The position numbers were made by a program, and so were the translations under genes. This document shows, one piece after another, positions 16,398 to 25,864 of a DNA stretch of 64,000 nt. Below the pieces are notes generated by a model. It worked only from the letters and a program-made list of their open reading frames with translations, was not told where the DNA came from and did no database searches. Numbering within the stretch: the first letter of the stretch is position 1; every line of letters begins with the position of its first letter. The DNA is from Parabacteroides sp900760525. GTDB lineage: Bacteria; Bacteroidota; Bacteroidia; Bacteroidales; Tannerellaceae. The stretch spans positions 1,550,001-1,614,000 of the forward strand of contig NZ_CP187555.1 of the NCBI RefSeq assembly GCF_049860805.1. Direction: 5' to 3'.

Positions 16398-17326
16398 ACT
16401 ATAGAAGTATATCCGACCTGAATCAGGTCATATTAAAACGTTTGTATATCATTCCCAGAGATATAGATCTGATTGTCGGTATTCCTCGTAGTGGAATGTT
16501 TCCGGCAAATCTTTTGGCTCTTTATCTGAACAAGCCCGTTACGGATCTCGGTTCATTTATTAATGGACATATCTACAAAGCCGGAGAAAGAGGGCAGTTT
16601 TTCAATGTCCGACAATACAAAAAGATATTAATTGTCGATGATAGCATTTCGTCCGGCTCGGCTATACAAAAATGTAAAGAGCAAATCAAGCATCTGGAAA
16701 ATGATTTTGATATTCAATATTGTGTCGTTTATGTTATTCCTGGTAAAGAGAATATGGTAGATTACGCTTTGGATATTGTTCCTCTTCCCCGTTATTTTCA
16801 ATGGAATATTTTAAATCACACCGTATTGGAAAAAACTTGTATGGATATTGATGGTGTTTTATGTGTGGATCCTTTACCTGAACAAAATGACGATGGGGAA
16901 CAATATAAAGATTTTGTACTTCATGCACAGCCCCTGTTCATTCCAGGAGCCCCAATTGGAACATTGGTGACTTCCCGCCTGGAAAAATATAGGAAGGAAA
17001 CAGAAATATGGTTAAAAGCCAACAAGGTTAAATACAACAAATTGGTTATGTTGGATCTGCCAAACAAAGAAGCCAGGCAAAAAGCGAACTGTCATGCTTC
17101 ACATAAAGCAAGCGAATATAAACTTAACCAATATAAATTATTTATAGAAAGCTCTTTACAACAAGCCCTCGAAATAAATAGAATTACAGGGAAGCCTGTT
17201 TTATGCACTGAAAACTTCGAGATGATATTCAACTCACAGTCTACGTTGTACAATATAAAAAACGGACAGTCTTTGCCCTTCATCCGGAAAGGGTTATTAA
17301 AACTTAGAGATTTGATAAAAAAATAA
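16394..17326 (+). CDS. Phosphoribosyltransferase-HAD fusion protein
   Basis: A 310-residue two-domain protein. Residues ~1-130 are a type I phosphoribosyltransferase: VGIPRSGMFPANLLALYL at the start and the PRPP-binding loop ILIVDDSISSGSA near residue 80. From residue ~155, CMDIDGVLC is a HAD motif I (DxDG), LVTSRLE fits motif II and a later lysine could serve motif III. Two-domain phosphoribosyl transferase plus HAD phosphatase proteins are known to place ribofuranose on bacterial glycans using PRPP; the order and the canonical PRPP loop here differ from the characterised form as I recall it. Lies inside the EPS operon, overlapping the preceding gene by four bases. A nucleotide-salvage role is less likely in this context. 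Confidence 0.82.
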   Translation: MNYRSISDLNQVILKRLYIIPRDIDLIVGIPRSGMFPANLLALYLNKPVTDLGSFINGHIYKAGERGQFFNVRQYKKILIVDDSISSGSAIQKCKEQIKHLENDFDIQYCVVYVIPGKENMVDYALDIVPLPRYFQWNILNHTVLEKTCMDIDGVLCVDPLPEQNDDGEQYKDFVLHAQPLFIPGAPIGTLVTSRLEKYRKETEIWLKANKVKYNKLVMLDLPNKEARQKANCHASHKASEYKLNQYKLFIESSLQQALEINRITGKPVLCTENFEMIFNSQSTLYNIKNGQSLPFIRKGLLKLRDLIKK

Positions 17327-17343
17327 TCCAATAGAGGCTTCTT

Positions 17344-18363
17344 ATGATAAAACAAAAATTCTGCCACATAGAGACTTTACGTGGAATTGCTATTTTACTT
17401 GTTGTGTTGGGACATGTTATTGGCTCTACATCGGAAGGAGGAATGAAAGTTACCAACGATTCCTTCTTCAGGTATCTATACGATCTTTTTGTCAATATTC
17501 GAATGCCTCTCTTCACAGTTATCTCAGGTTGGGTATATGCTTTACATCCTGTAAAATCAGATAATATATCTATTTTTCTAAAGAAAAAGGTCAGACGTCT
17601 ACTATTCCCTATGATATTTGTCGGTTCCTTATATTTCCTGCTCCAATATCTCATTCCCGGAACAAACAACAAAATGGCATTATCCAATATATGGGAAATA
17701 TACATATTTCCTTATAGTATATACTGGTATTTACCTGCCCTTTTCCTTGTTTTTATCGGTATAGCTTTCTGTGACATAAAAAAGTATCTGAATACCATAT
17801 TCGGCTGGTGTATTTTTATGATTGTAGCCTACCTATTATGTTATTCTGAATTAACAGGTATAATTCCAAGATCCGTTCCTAATTATTTTGCATTTAAAAA
17901 TGCGCTCTACTTATCGCCTTTCTTCCTTACCGGTGTAGGTATTGTCAGGTTTAGAGAAAAACTATCAAGTCCAGTAATGCTCAAAATATATTTAGCAGGT
18001 CTCATTATAGGAATAGGTTTGCAACAAATGAATTTCTTCTATCCACACCTAACAACATTTTATACCAAATTTCATTTATCAATCATAATAGGTATTCTTT
18101 CTTCCTCATTTTTGGTCAATTTAAAACTAAACAATCGTTTTTTTATCTGGTTAGCCCAATATGCATATACAATCTATCTATATCATGGCTTTGGTACATC
18201 CGGAGGTCGTATTATCCTTTCACGCATAGGCATACAAAACGAATTCCTTATATTTATTTTTGCAGGATGTATTGCTACTTTCTGTCCTATTTTGGTCGAA
18301 AAAGTGTGTAAGAAGTGGAAAATTTCAAGTATGCTCTTTTTAGGGACTGTGCCACACAAATAA
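17344..18363 (+). CDS. Acyltransferase family 3 membrane protein
   Basis: A 339-residue integral membrane acyltransferase with about ten helices. The N-terminus has the family motif ETLRGIAILLVVLGHVIG, including the conserved Arg and catalytic-type His, and IRMPLFTVISGWVYAL after helix 2. Members O-acetylate or O-succinylate sugars of surface polysaccharides. It is the last gene of the plus-strand block and ends 14 bases before the convergent minus-strand block. Lacks the extra SGNH domain found in OatA-like enzymes. Confidence 0.88.
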   Translation: MIKQKFCHIETLRGIAILLVVLGHVIGSTSEGGMKVTNDSFFRYLYDLFVNIRMPLFTVISGWVYALHPVKSDNISIFLKKKVRRLLFPMIFVGSLYFLLQYLIPGTNNKMALSNIWEIYIFPYSIYWYLPALFLVFIGIAFCDIKKYLNTIFGWCIFMIVAYLLCYSELTGIIPRSVPNYFAFKNALYLSPFFLTGVGIVRFREKLSSPVMLKIYLAGLIIGIGLQQMNFFYPHLTTFYTKFHLSIIIGILSSSFLVNLKLNNRFFIWLAQYAYTIYLYHGFGTSGGRIILSRIGIQNEFLIFIFAGCIATFCPILVEKVCKKWKISSMLFLGTVPHK

Positions 18364-18377
18364 ATAGAAAAGATTTT

Positions 18378-19184
18378 CTACTTCCTGACAAAAAGTAAGC
18401 GAAACCGTATCAAAGCATAAGTAATTCCATAAATTAACCGCTGGAATCCCCTTGTCCTATTGAAATAGGGAGTGAGCTTGAGAAGGGAGGAATCGGCATC
18501 TCCTAAATAGATGTAATCGGCATAGATTCTATCAGGTAATAGTGAATGAAGTATTTGTTCCCGTTCCTTTTCATACAATTTCCGGTTCACGCTACTGATT
18601 CCTGTCTGGTCGTACCGAGCAACGATTACATCAAGATGCACATAGCTACATTGGCGGAAAATCAGGCATTCTATAAAAAATTTCCAATCAGAGGCGATCC
18701 GATAAGTTTCGTCATACAAATGATCTTCAAACAGTGTCCGCTTCAAAAAAGATGCCTGATGGTTCGGATGTGTTTTGTACAAAGTCAACATCGTGATAGG
18801 AGTTGGATAGGCAATCCCTTGCGGATGGCGGTCACTGGCATATTTTCCAAACAAAATATCTTCGGCCGGATCGGAAGCGAATATATTTTCCAAAACCGTC
18901 GAATCTTCAAAAAGGTCGCCCGAATTCATAAAATTATAATAAATACCTGTAGCTTGACGAATGCCTTTGTTCATTGCGGGATAAATACCTCCGTCTGGTT
19001 CCGACACCCAATAGGTAATCCGGTCGGCAAATCCTTCGATCACCTCTCGGCTTCCGTCGGTTGATCCACCATCAATTACAATTGATTCATAATCGGTAAA
19101 AGTTTGAACAAAAAGACTTTCGAGCGTTCTTTTCAAACCTTCTGCATTATTGTAGTTAATTGTGATAACTGATACTTTTTTCAT
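18378..19184 (-). CDS. Family 2 glycosyltransferase
   Basis: A 268-residue GT2 (GT-A fold) enzyme: SVITINYNNAEGLKRTLES, VIDGGSTDGS, and later NSGDLFEDSTV in the position of the DxD motif, then ASDWKFF. Similar in layout to colanic-acid-type WcaA/WcaE transferases. Cytoplasmic and probably peripheral. Last gene of the minus-strand half; its start overlaps the flippase stop by one base (TAATG). Confidence 0.87.
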   Translation of the reverse strand: MKKVSVITINYNNAEGLKRTLESLFVQTFTDYESIVIDGGSTDGSREVIEGFADRITYWVSEPDGGIYPAMNKGIRQATGIYYNFMNSGDLFEDSTVLENIFASDPAEDILFGKYASDRHPQGIAYPTPITMLTLYKTHPNHQASFLKRTLFEDHLYDETYRIASDWKFFIECLIFRQCSYVHLDVIVARYDQTGISSVNRKLYEKEREQILHSLLPDRIYADYIYLGDADSSLLKLTPYFNRTRGFQRLIYGITYALIRFRLLFVRK

Positions 19185-20740
19185 TATCTGTAGAATTTAT
19201 TTTTTAATGTCCGTACAAGCTGGAAAAACCTACCTAAAAAATCTTTCATTCCTGTAGCACCAAACAGTAATAAGAAGAAATAGCAGAAAGTAAAAGGAAC
19301 GACCGTTAAACAAGCATATCCGATCAAATTTCCAAAATTTCTCTCTGGCTCGAAAGGAACCCACCGGCTTAACAGGGTAAAGAGAAAAAAACAAACTGCA
19401 AACAAAAAATAATAACGGATCGTTTGTTTCCAATAGACTTTAACAGGAAGCTTAAAGCCGGTTGAAAACAAATAATAAGGTTTCCAAAAAACAATAATCG
19501 GCAAGATGCTGGCTATTTTACCGATTAATACTCCTGCTATACCCAAATAATAAGCTGCAGTGATAGTGACCGCCAGATTTACAAAACCTTCCACCCAAGC
19601 GGTCCAGACATCGGCATATAAACCATGTGCATGATTAAAAGTATCTACCACTCCCCGTGTTTGCATGATAAAAACAGTGATCATCAAAAGGGTAAGTACA
19701 CTCCGACCAAGTAAATATTCCGATCCCAGCCAAAGAGTAATGAAGGGTGCTAACAGATGATAAAGACCAAAAACGACTACCCCTGCTATGAAATAACGAA
19801 TAGCTGTAAGTTCCCAAAATACCTTCATAATCTTCCGCTGCTCTCCTTCGGCAACCAATTGTCCAACACCAGCACTGACGTTGTCAAAAGCGGTGGAGAT
19901 GATTTGATTTATTTTTGTGATAATGAGGGTATAGTTTCCGTAATATGCAACCATTTTCAGAGAAACAAAAGCGAAGATCATGATTTCGTCACTTCTATTC
20001 AGTAAGAAGTCTTTGATTTTATGAATAAATATTTGCTTGGTATATGTAAATAATTCGGGATTTTTCTTCAGCAGTTGTTTACCATTAGAAAGATTATTCT
20101 TTAACCAAGGATATTCTTTGTCTATTTTCCAGTTCAGGATCAAACAACTGATTATACTAAACAAGAACTCGATACTGATCCAGACAAAAAGATTTTTAAA
20201 ATACCAGGCCAAAAAGATTTGTACCAGTGTTTTGACTATACCGATCGTTTGGAAATAAGCAGTGACAATATAGTTCTTTTGATCAGCAGTTAACAATACC
20301 TGGCGGTAGTTGATAAAGTAGCCGATCAGTGACGAACCAAGATAGCAATAAAAGACAAAGTAAATAATACCGAACTCCATCGGTGTCTGTTTGAAAATCA
20401 ATGGGAAAAACAGACTGACCACAATCCCTCCCGTCCCAATCATCCAGCCAATTCTGCGGTATACATATCCGAACATAGAAATAAGTTCCGAAATCCGGCC
20501 ACGATCGGCAATTTGCAACGGTTTGTAAAGAAAGAAACTAATAGCAGAACCTATTCCGAATTCTGCCAAGTTGAGAAAACCAAGAATATTAGTCAACGTC
20601 CCGGTTAATCCAATAAATTCTACCCCAAGATTATCCAAAAATATTTTCCTAGAAATAAAGGATAAAGCCAGTGTGACCAAATAAAAGATCAGACCAATCT
20701 GGGCGTTCAATAAACTTTTGTAGGAACGGGATTCATTCAT
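19184..20740 (-). CDS. Wzx-type polysaccharide flippase
   Basis: A 518-residue polytopic protein of the MOP superfamily with about 12-14 helices. Typical elements are the first helix (LIFYLVTLALSFISRKIFL), the following GLTGTLTNILGFLNLAEFGIG segment, and a LAPFITLWLG stretch mid-protein. It would flip lipid-linked repeat units to the periplasmic face for the Wzy-like polymerase encoded on the other strand. It is the only flippase in the locus, so both halves must be expressed for a working pathway. Confidence 0.88.
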   Translation of the reverse strand: MNESRSYKSLLNAQIGLIFYLVTLALSFISRKIFLDNLGVEFIGLTGTLTNILGFLNLAEFGIGSAISFFLYKPLQIADRGRISELISMFGYVYRRIGWMIGTGGIVVSLFFPLIFKQTPMEFGIIYFVFYCYLGSSLIGYFINYRQVLLTADQKNYIVTAYFQTIGIVKTLVQIFLAWYFKNLFVWISIEFLFSIISCLILNWKIDKEYPWLKNNLSNGKQLLKKNPELFTYTKQIFIHKIKDFLLNRSDEIMIFAFVSLKMVAYYGNYTLIITKINQIISTAFDNVSAGVGQLVAEGEQRKIMKVFWELTAIRYFIAGVVVFGLYHLLAPFITLWLGSEYLLGRSVLTLLMITVFIMQTRGVVDTFNHAHGLYADVWTAWVEGFVNLAVTITAAYYLGIAGVLIGKIASILPIIVFWKPYYLFSTGFKLPVKVYWKQTIRYYFLFAVCFFLFTLLSRWVPFEPERNFGNLIGYACLTVVPFTFCYFFLLLFGATGMKDFLGRFFQLVRTLKNKFYR

Positions 20741-20769
20741 AATTTCATCTCATGGAATAGAATAGTTAA

Positions 20770-21840
20770 TTAGAGAACTATTTTAGGGCTTAAAAAAACA
20801 GATCGTATACCCAAGAAGAAGACCGTTATCATCAGTAAATCATACAAATAAAACATACGATGCAATAACAGGTATTTTCCAAGCAGATCTATTTTATATA
20901 CCGGGCGATAATAGAAACGTATGATTTCCAGACGTGTATCTACCAGCTGTCTCAAGTGTTTTAGCCTTGCCTTTCTGAGAATAGAGTTTCCAGGTAGGTA
21001 ATCAGTCTTCAAAGCTCTACGGAAGCAAATCATCAAAGAACAATAGACTGCCTCCATTTCCTCAGACGATAAATCATATTTATGCTTTATCTGCTCTGCC
21101 AATGATATATATTGCAAGAAACAGATGTATTCCGATTCAAAAGGATTCACCCGGATAGATAATGAAGTACTGTATTTAATATAAATATAATGAGCACATT
21201 TACCATATACGATATAGTCGCAATGCAATAAATACTCCAGCATAAAGAGTAAATCTTCGCAACATGCTACTTCTGTATTAAAAGTAATATCATGCTTGTC
21301 GATCAAATCTTTCCGGTACAATTTAGAGCATATATACCCTAATCTGCATATATCATCCTGAATAAAGGCTTCGGCAAATTGTTTTTCATACAAGATTTTA
21401 TCTTGCAATTTGGTTTCCGAAATTACCCGGCCATCAGGAGAACATTCGGCAAAGCCATGTATAATTAATCCCGACTTACTATTATCTGGTAATAAGGCAT
21501 CATATAAATCTTTCAAATAATCAGTTTTTATCCAATCGTCCGAATCCACAAAACAAACATACAGGCCGGTAGCTTCAACTAATCCCTTATTACGGGCAGC
21601 GCTGACACCGGTATTTTGTTGATGAAAAACACGGATTCGTTTGTCTTTACCACCCCACTCTTCACAAATAAGACCTGAATCATCGGGACTCCCATCATCT
21701 ATTAATAACAATTCGAAATCCGGAAAAGACTGTTCTAAAATGCTACTTATACATTTAGACAGAGTCTCTTCCGCTTTATATACAGGTACGATAACTGAAA
21801 TCTTACACCTCTGTGTCCCGTTTATTCCCGACCGCTCCAT
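20770..21840 (-). CDS. Family 2 glycosyltransferase
   Basis: A 356-residue GT2 enzyme: VIVPVYKAEETLSKCISSIL, LIDDGSPDDSG, NTGVSAARNKGL and the DxD-type FVDSDDW. A hydrophobic C-terminus (~315-345, MFYLYDLLMITVFFLGI) suggests membrane attachment. Its start overlaps the upstream glycosyltransferase by 19 bases, so the two are translationally coupled. The related start and motifs suggest the pair arose by duplication, then diverged. Confidence 0.88.
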   Translation of the reverse strand: MERSGINGTQRCKISVIVPVYKAEETLSKCISSILEQSFPDFELLLIDDGSPDDSGLICEEWGGKDKRIRVFHQQNTGVSAARNKGLVEATGLYVCFVDSDDWIKTDYLKDLYDALLPDNSKSGLIIHGFAECSPDGRVISETKLQDKILYEKQFAEAFIQDDICRLGYICSKLYRKDLIDKHDITFNTEVACCEDLLFMLEYLLHCDYIVYGKCAHYIYIKYSTSLSIRVNPFESEYICFLQYISLAEQIKHKYDLSSEEMEAVYCSLMICFRRALKTDYLPGNSILRKARLKHLRQLVDTRLEIIRFYYRPVYKIDLLGKYLLLHRMFYLYDLLMITVFFLGIRSVFLSPKIVL

Positions 21841-22859
21841 TGCCTTAGTTTTATAGATACTATTAATAATTTATACGACACATATACAAATGCTTTAAAA
21901 TATACAAAGCCCAGTTTTTTAGGAAGTAGCTTATGAATATTACAAAAACAAAGTTTAACGCCAGGATTAAAAACGAGTAATGCTTTTACGGGAGAAATAT
22001 AAGTTAGCGTACGGAATGAATCATATGCAGCATATTGAAAATCTTTATCTCTTGAAAAATAGAGGATCCTATCAAAATATTTGGCTTTTAAAGACTCAAA
22101 CAAGATATAAACATGGGGATTCTTTTTTAATTCCGGATACAAATTTATGTAATCATATAAATATCCAACTATTTTCACCCTGCATTCCAGCGTGCGCATT
22201 GAGGGCTTACCCATTATGGAATCTGCCTGAATCGTATAATAATAAGTCGTCTGATTCACACAATAAGCCTTCCGGGCTTTGCAAGCCAACATAAAAGACC
22301 ATAGATCATCTTCATGTATAATCCCTTCTTGAAAAAAGAGGGTACTATCGTTTACAAATGACTTCCTTACCAACTTATTCCAAGCCATAACATACCATTT
22401 ATCTTTAGAATAAGCGGACAATATATCCTCGTTATTAGCTAATAAACATGAATCCAGCAACAAAGGAGGTGTCCAGCGAGGAGAACCTGTTATTTCATAA
22501 TTACCGATTACAAAGTCAACATTATGGCGGATCGCTGCATCCGCTAACAACTCGATACTATTTACGGGTAAATAGTCGTCACTGTCCAGGAAGTAAAGAT
22601 AATCGCCCTTAGCCTGCCGGATACCAGTATTCCGGGCAGCCGAAAGGCCTCTGTTTTTCTCATGTTTCAGAATTGTAACCATATTACTTCGGGAAGAAGT
22701 CTCTAATACACTCCGGGCAATATCCATCGAATCATCAGGAGTACAGTCATCGACCAGGATAATCTCAAGATCTTTCCAAGTCTGATCAAGTGCAGACTTT
22801 AAACAACGCTCAATATACTTGGAGACATTATAAACAGGTATGATGATAGAAACTTTCAT
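21822..22859 (-). CDS. Family 2 glycosyltransferase
   Basis: A 345-residue GT2 enzyme with SIIIPVYNVSKYIERCLKS, VDDCTPDDSMD, NRGLSAARNTGIRQAKG and the DxD-type LDSDDYLPV. The C-terminal ~60 residues are hydrophobic/basic without a clear multi-pass pattern. Follows the asparagine-synthase-like gene by 19 bases and overlaps the next glycosyltransferase by 19 bases. Confidence 0.88.
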   Translation of the reverse strand: MKVSIIIPVYNVSKYIERCLKSALDQTWKDLEIILVDDCTPDDSMDIARSVLETSSRSNMVTILKHEKNRGLSAARNTGIRQAKGDYLYFLDSDDYLPVNSIELLADAAIRHNVDFVIGNYEITGSPRWTPPLLLDSCLLANNEDILSAYSKDKWYVMAWNKLVRKSFVNDSTLFFQEGIIHEDDLWSFMLACKARKAYCVNQTTYYYTIQADSIMGKPSMRTLECRVKIVGYLYDYINLYPELKKNPHVYILFESLKAKYFDRILYFSRDKDFQYAAYDSFRTLTYISPVKALLVFNPGVKLCFCNIHKLLPKKLGFVYFKAFVYVSYKLLIVSIKLRQWSGRE

Positions 22860-22878
22860 CTTTATTACTCAAATAAGA

Positions 22879-24678
22879 TTAGACAAATTGATTGCCCTGT
22901 TTGATAAACTTCTCCCACCAGACGGACAAAGCCAGTAAATTGAAATATTGTATAGCCCTATTCTGTTTGTACCAGAACCAATTACCCGTTTCATGCGATT
23001 CTTTATCGTACTCCACTATAAACTTCTCCACATAGTCTCTATTCAGAAAATCGGAAACAACGGAAGAGCTAAGGATATAGTCGGCAATCCGCGCACGCTG
23101 TTTATTATCCCGGAAAAAGATTGGCATGGGGGCAAATCCTCCCTGTTTTTTCTTTGTGGTGATCGCTTCCGGAAGCATGGGTTTATAATGATATTTCAAT
23201 AGATATTTAGCAGTAGTTTCCCCTTTGGCTATTCGGAAAACATTATCACCCTTACACTTATAGCAAACCGGCAATTGCATCAGGAACGTATATAAATCCA
23301 GATCCATGTAAGGAAAAACAAGGCGATTGCCGAACATATCTGCAATTTTAGAAGCCTTAAACAGGATAACCTGATTAATAATCTTTTCCATATCACACTT
23401 ATAAGTATGCTGGGTGTATAAATGCTCAAAACTGCGCATATCGGGGTGAAGTAACGAAGAAGAATGAAGAAAAGAATGGTCTTTCAGCAACTTCTCCAAC
23501 TGGAACACAGGAAAGCCAAACAAATCCCCATCTAAAATATGCAATATCTTATCCAAATGAAAACGTATTCGATAAGGGGTTGCATCTCTATCAAAAGCAG
23601 GCCGGCTCAGTATTTTATATAAAAGATTCACGACAGGCTTCATCCCAAAACGGGATATCAGATAATGCAAAGCGACCTCACGTCCGGAGGTTCCGAAATA
23701 TTGATCACTGCCATCACCACCCAATATCACATCCGGTTTATCCTGCCCTATCAAGCGCATAACGGCATAATTCACCATTAATCCGCCTTCCACAAAAGGG
23801 TCTCCCAACTGTTCGACCAAATCAGGAAGAGCTTCTATCTCACTCCCGTCTATTTCATATTCGGAATGAATCGTACGGAATGTTTCGGACATACATCGCG
23901 CCAAAGGCAGTTCCGTCCAGTTGTCTCCTTTAAACCCGATCGAGTAAGAACGGATATCGCCATTATAGAGTGAACGTAATGCAGCCAGGTTACACCCGGA
24001 ATCATATCCTCCACTCAATAGAATGCCGACATTCGTACTTTCACCGATTCGCTTTCTTATTGCTCCGGCATGTAAAGCGGCATATTCTTCGGCATAAGCA
24101 TCCAATGTCTTTTCCCGAGATAAAACCGGAATTACGGCATCCGTTGGGAACAAAGTGTTGGATTCTAAATGCCCGTCTCTGTATGTTAAGACTTCGCCTG
24201 CGCCTAATTTCCGCACATTTGAAAAGGCTGAAAAAGGGGTTACGATATAACCGATTAATAAGAAAGAACTCAATGCCTGATAATTGGGTGTCGCCTCGAA
24301 TCCTGTTGTCGATTTCAAAAGAGAGAGAGAAGAGGCAAAATACCTATCCGTATAATATACCTGATCAGCCAAACCATGCCGGTCACGAACGATCAATACC
24401 GAATCAGGAGTTTTCACTATACAGGTAAAAGCCCCATCCAAACAGGCAAGCCCCTGGATTCCTTTCCGGTCATATATGCAGAAAAACGTTTCCGCATCAT
24501 CTGACGAGCCATATCCTAATTCCTTTTTATTATATAGCTCCCCGAAAAACCAGATACATGTTTTATTCCGTTGACAACACTGGCAATTTCCTTTATAAGC
24601 AAAACCCTCTTCCGGCTCAACCTGCGGCATTTCCGGGAGTTCACCCGCTCTATTCCAAGATCCGACAAACATATCCAT
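22879..24678 (-). CDS. Asparagine-synthase-like protein of the EPS locus
   Basis: A 599-residue relative of glutamine-dependent asparagine synthetase. The ATP-pyrophosphatase domain is intact: LLSGGYDS at residues 221-227 and GGDGSDQYFG further on, so it can probably adenylate a carboxylate. The N-terminal half keeps the glutaminase-like fold (VRDRHGLADQVYY) but lacks the catalytic Cys2 (starts MDMF), so glutamine use is doubtful. Oddly, a Cys-rich loop C-x-C-C-x5-C lies at residues 32-41. Such proteins in polysaccharide loci are thought to amidate uronic acids or form other amides; substrate unknown. Lies between two glycosyltransferases on the same strand. Confidence 0.85.
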   Translation of the reverse strand: MDMFVGSWNRAGELPEMPQVEPEEGFAYKGNCQCCQRNKTCIWFFGELYNKKELGYGSSDDAETFFCIYDRKGIQGLACLDGAFTCIVKTPDSVLIVRDRHGLADQVYYTDRYFASSLSLLKSTTGFEATPNYQALSSFLLIGYIVTPFSAFSNVRKLGAGEVLTYRDGHLESNTLFPTDAVIPVLSREKTLDAYAEEYAALHAGAIRKRIGESTNVGILLSGGYDSGCNLAALRSLYNGDIRSYSIGFKGDNWTELPLARCMSETFRTIHSEYEIDGSEIEALPDLVEQLGDPFVEGGLMVNYAVMRLIGQDKPDVILGGDGSDQYFGTSGREVALHYLISRFGMKPVVNLLYKILSRPAFDRDATPYRIRFHLDKILHILDGDLFGFPVFQLEKLLKDHSFLHSSSLLHPDMRSFEHLYTQHTYKCDMEKIINQVILFKASKIADMFGNRLVFPYMDLDLYTFLMQLPVCYKCKGDNVFRIAKGETTAKYLLKYHYKPMLPEAITTKKKQGGFAPMPIFFRDNKQRARIADYILSSSVVSDFLNRDYVEKFIVEYDKESHETGNWFWYKQNRAIQYFNLLALSVWWEKFIKQGNQFV

Positions 24679-24690
24679 ATCCTTTCTTTA

Positions 24691-25854
24691 TTATTTTACC
24701 CCATGTTCCGTATGGATAAACTTCTTGTTAGCCCCCTTTAAGCGGAAAAGGTTCAGGAACATGCTAAAAAATGTCTCCGGCAATTCTATAATAGCCAAAA
24801 ATAGATGCCTTGTATACAAGCTTCTAGGAACAGCCAAGAGTAAAGAAACTATCAGTAAGCATAATAAGACCCACCACTTCAAAGACATCGGCCAGGAGAT
24901 ACATGTAATAACCAAGGCTATGATAAACGTTTCTCCCAACAGGAGCAACCGAGGAATACTCATTTGCTGGAACAGCTTATCACAAAAATCCCAATTCCTA
25001 TTCATCAAGGCACCCGGCATGTCACCTATAAACTCCCTTAGGTAATGAAACTGTGCCGACAGCCAACGCCTGCGTTGACGGGCAAAGTCCCGACGATTTT
25101 GTACCTTTTCATCCAGTACATAAGCATCCGGCAAATAATCGATACGTTTACCGGCTTTAAACAAAGTAAGCTCCAAAGCACGATCGAAACCACCAATTGC
25201 CTGAATATTGGACAACACCTTTTTTATCAACTCAAAATCGAAAGCCATGCCAGAGCCGATCAAAGCCGCTGACAGCCCCATATTCACATGCCCCTGGCGG
25301 AAAATGCTGTTATTGATTTCTTCGCTTACCGCATCCAGATAGGCCAGGCTCGTGTTCTTATTCTTGGCCGTCCGGTGCGTCTGGTAACCGACTATATTTC
25401 CGGCAAAGGGAACAACATTGATTTGGTTAAGATAATCGGGACCGATTGTATTATCGGCATCCAGGATCAGGGCAATATCATAACCCGTTAAATGACCCAG
25501 TGCCAAATTCAGAGCTTTCGCCTTCGTACTGTTTTCAAAACGGACCATTTCAAGGATCACAGGCAAGGCTGCCAACCTCTCGTTCGTTTCAGGCCCCATC
25601 TGGTCAGAAATCACAACGACATCGTAGTGGTCGCACGGATAATTCTGCTGCAAACAGGATTCCACACATTCCATAATCACCCGGTCCTCTTTATAAGCAG
25701 GAATCAATATGGCAATGCGACGGAAAGATGCAGACTCTCCCCCCTCTGACTTCCGCTTTTTATACAAAGAAGCCAGGCTGAAAATAAGCAAATAAAGTAT
25801 GTTGAAGGAGAAACACACAAACAGCATAATCTCCAATACCTTTAGCAATATCAT
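24691..25854 (-). CDS. Membrane-anchored family 2 glycosyltransferase (copy B)
   Basis: A 387-residue processive-type GT2: membrane helix ~6-28, ILIPAYKED, LILDADN (DxD), YVLDEKV and QRRRW, then C-terminal helices and the ending LFRLKGANKKFIHTEH. It matches the product of 12814-14043 over its whole length, including a shared DAVSEEINNSIFR stretch and the ALIGSGMAFD segment, so these are paralogues. Ten bases downstream of the UDP-xylose-synthase-like gene. Confidence 0.88.
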   Translation of the reverse strand: MILLKVLEIMLFVCFSFNILYLLIFSLASLYKKRKSEGGESASFRRIAILIPAYKEDRVIMECVESCLQQNYPCDHYDVVVISDQMGPETNERLAALPVILEMVRFENSTKAKALNLALGHLTGYDIALILDADNTIGPDYLNQINVVPFAGNIVGYQTHRTAKNKNTSLAYLDAVSEEINNSIFRQGHVNMGLSAALIGSGMAFDFELIKKVLSNIQAIGGFDRALELTLFKAGKRIDYLPDAYVLDEKVQNRRDFARQRRRWLSAQFHYLREFIGDMPGALMNRNWDFCDKLFQQMSIPRLLLLGETFIIALVITCISWPMSLKWWVLLCLLIVSLLLAVPRSLYTRHLFLAIIELPETFFSMFLNLFRLKGANKKFIHTEHGVK

Positions 25855-25864
25855 ATTCTTTACT

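Noticed and set aside
16394..17326. Orotate or purine salvage phosphoribosyltransferase
   Set aside because: The HAD half, four-base overlap with a glycosyltransferase and EPS context make simple nucleotide salvage the less likely reading, though activity is untested.
18365..18380. Terminator between the convergent EPS arms
   Set aside because: TAGAAAA-GA-TTTTCTA is a perfect dyad, but a two-base loop and A/T-only stem make it too weak to claim.
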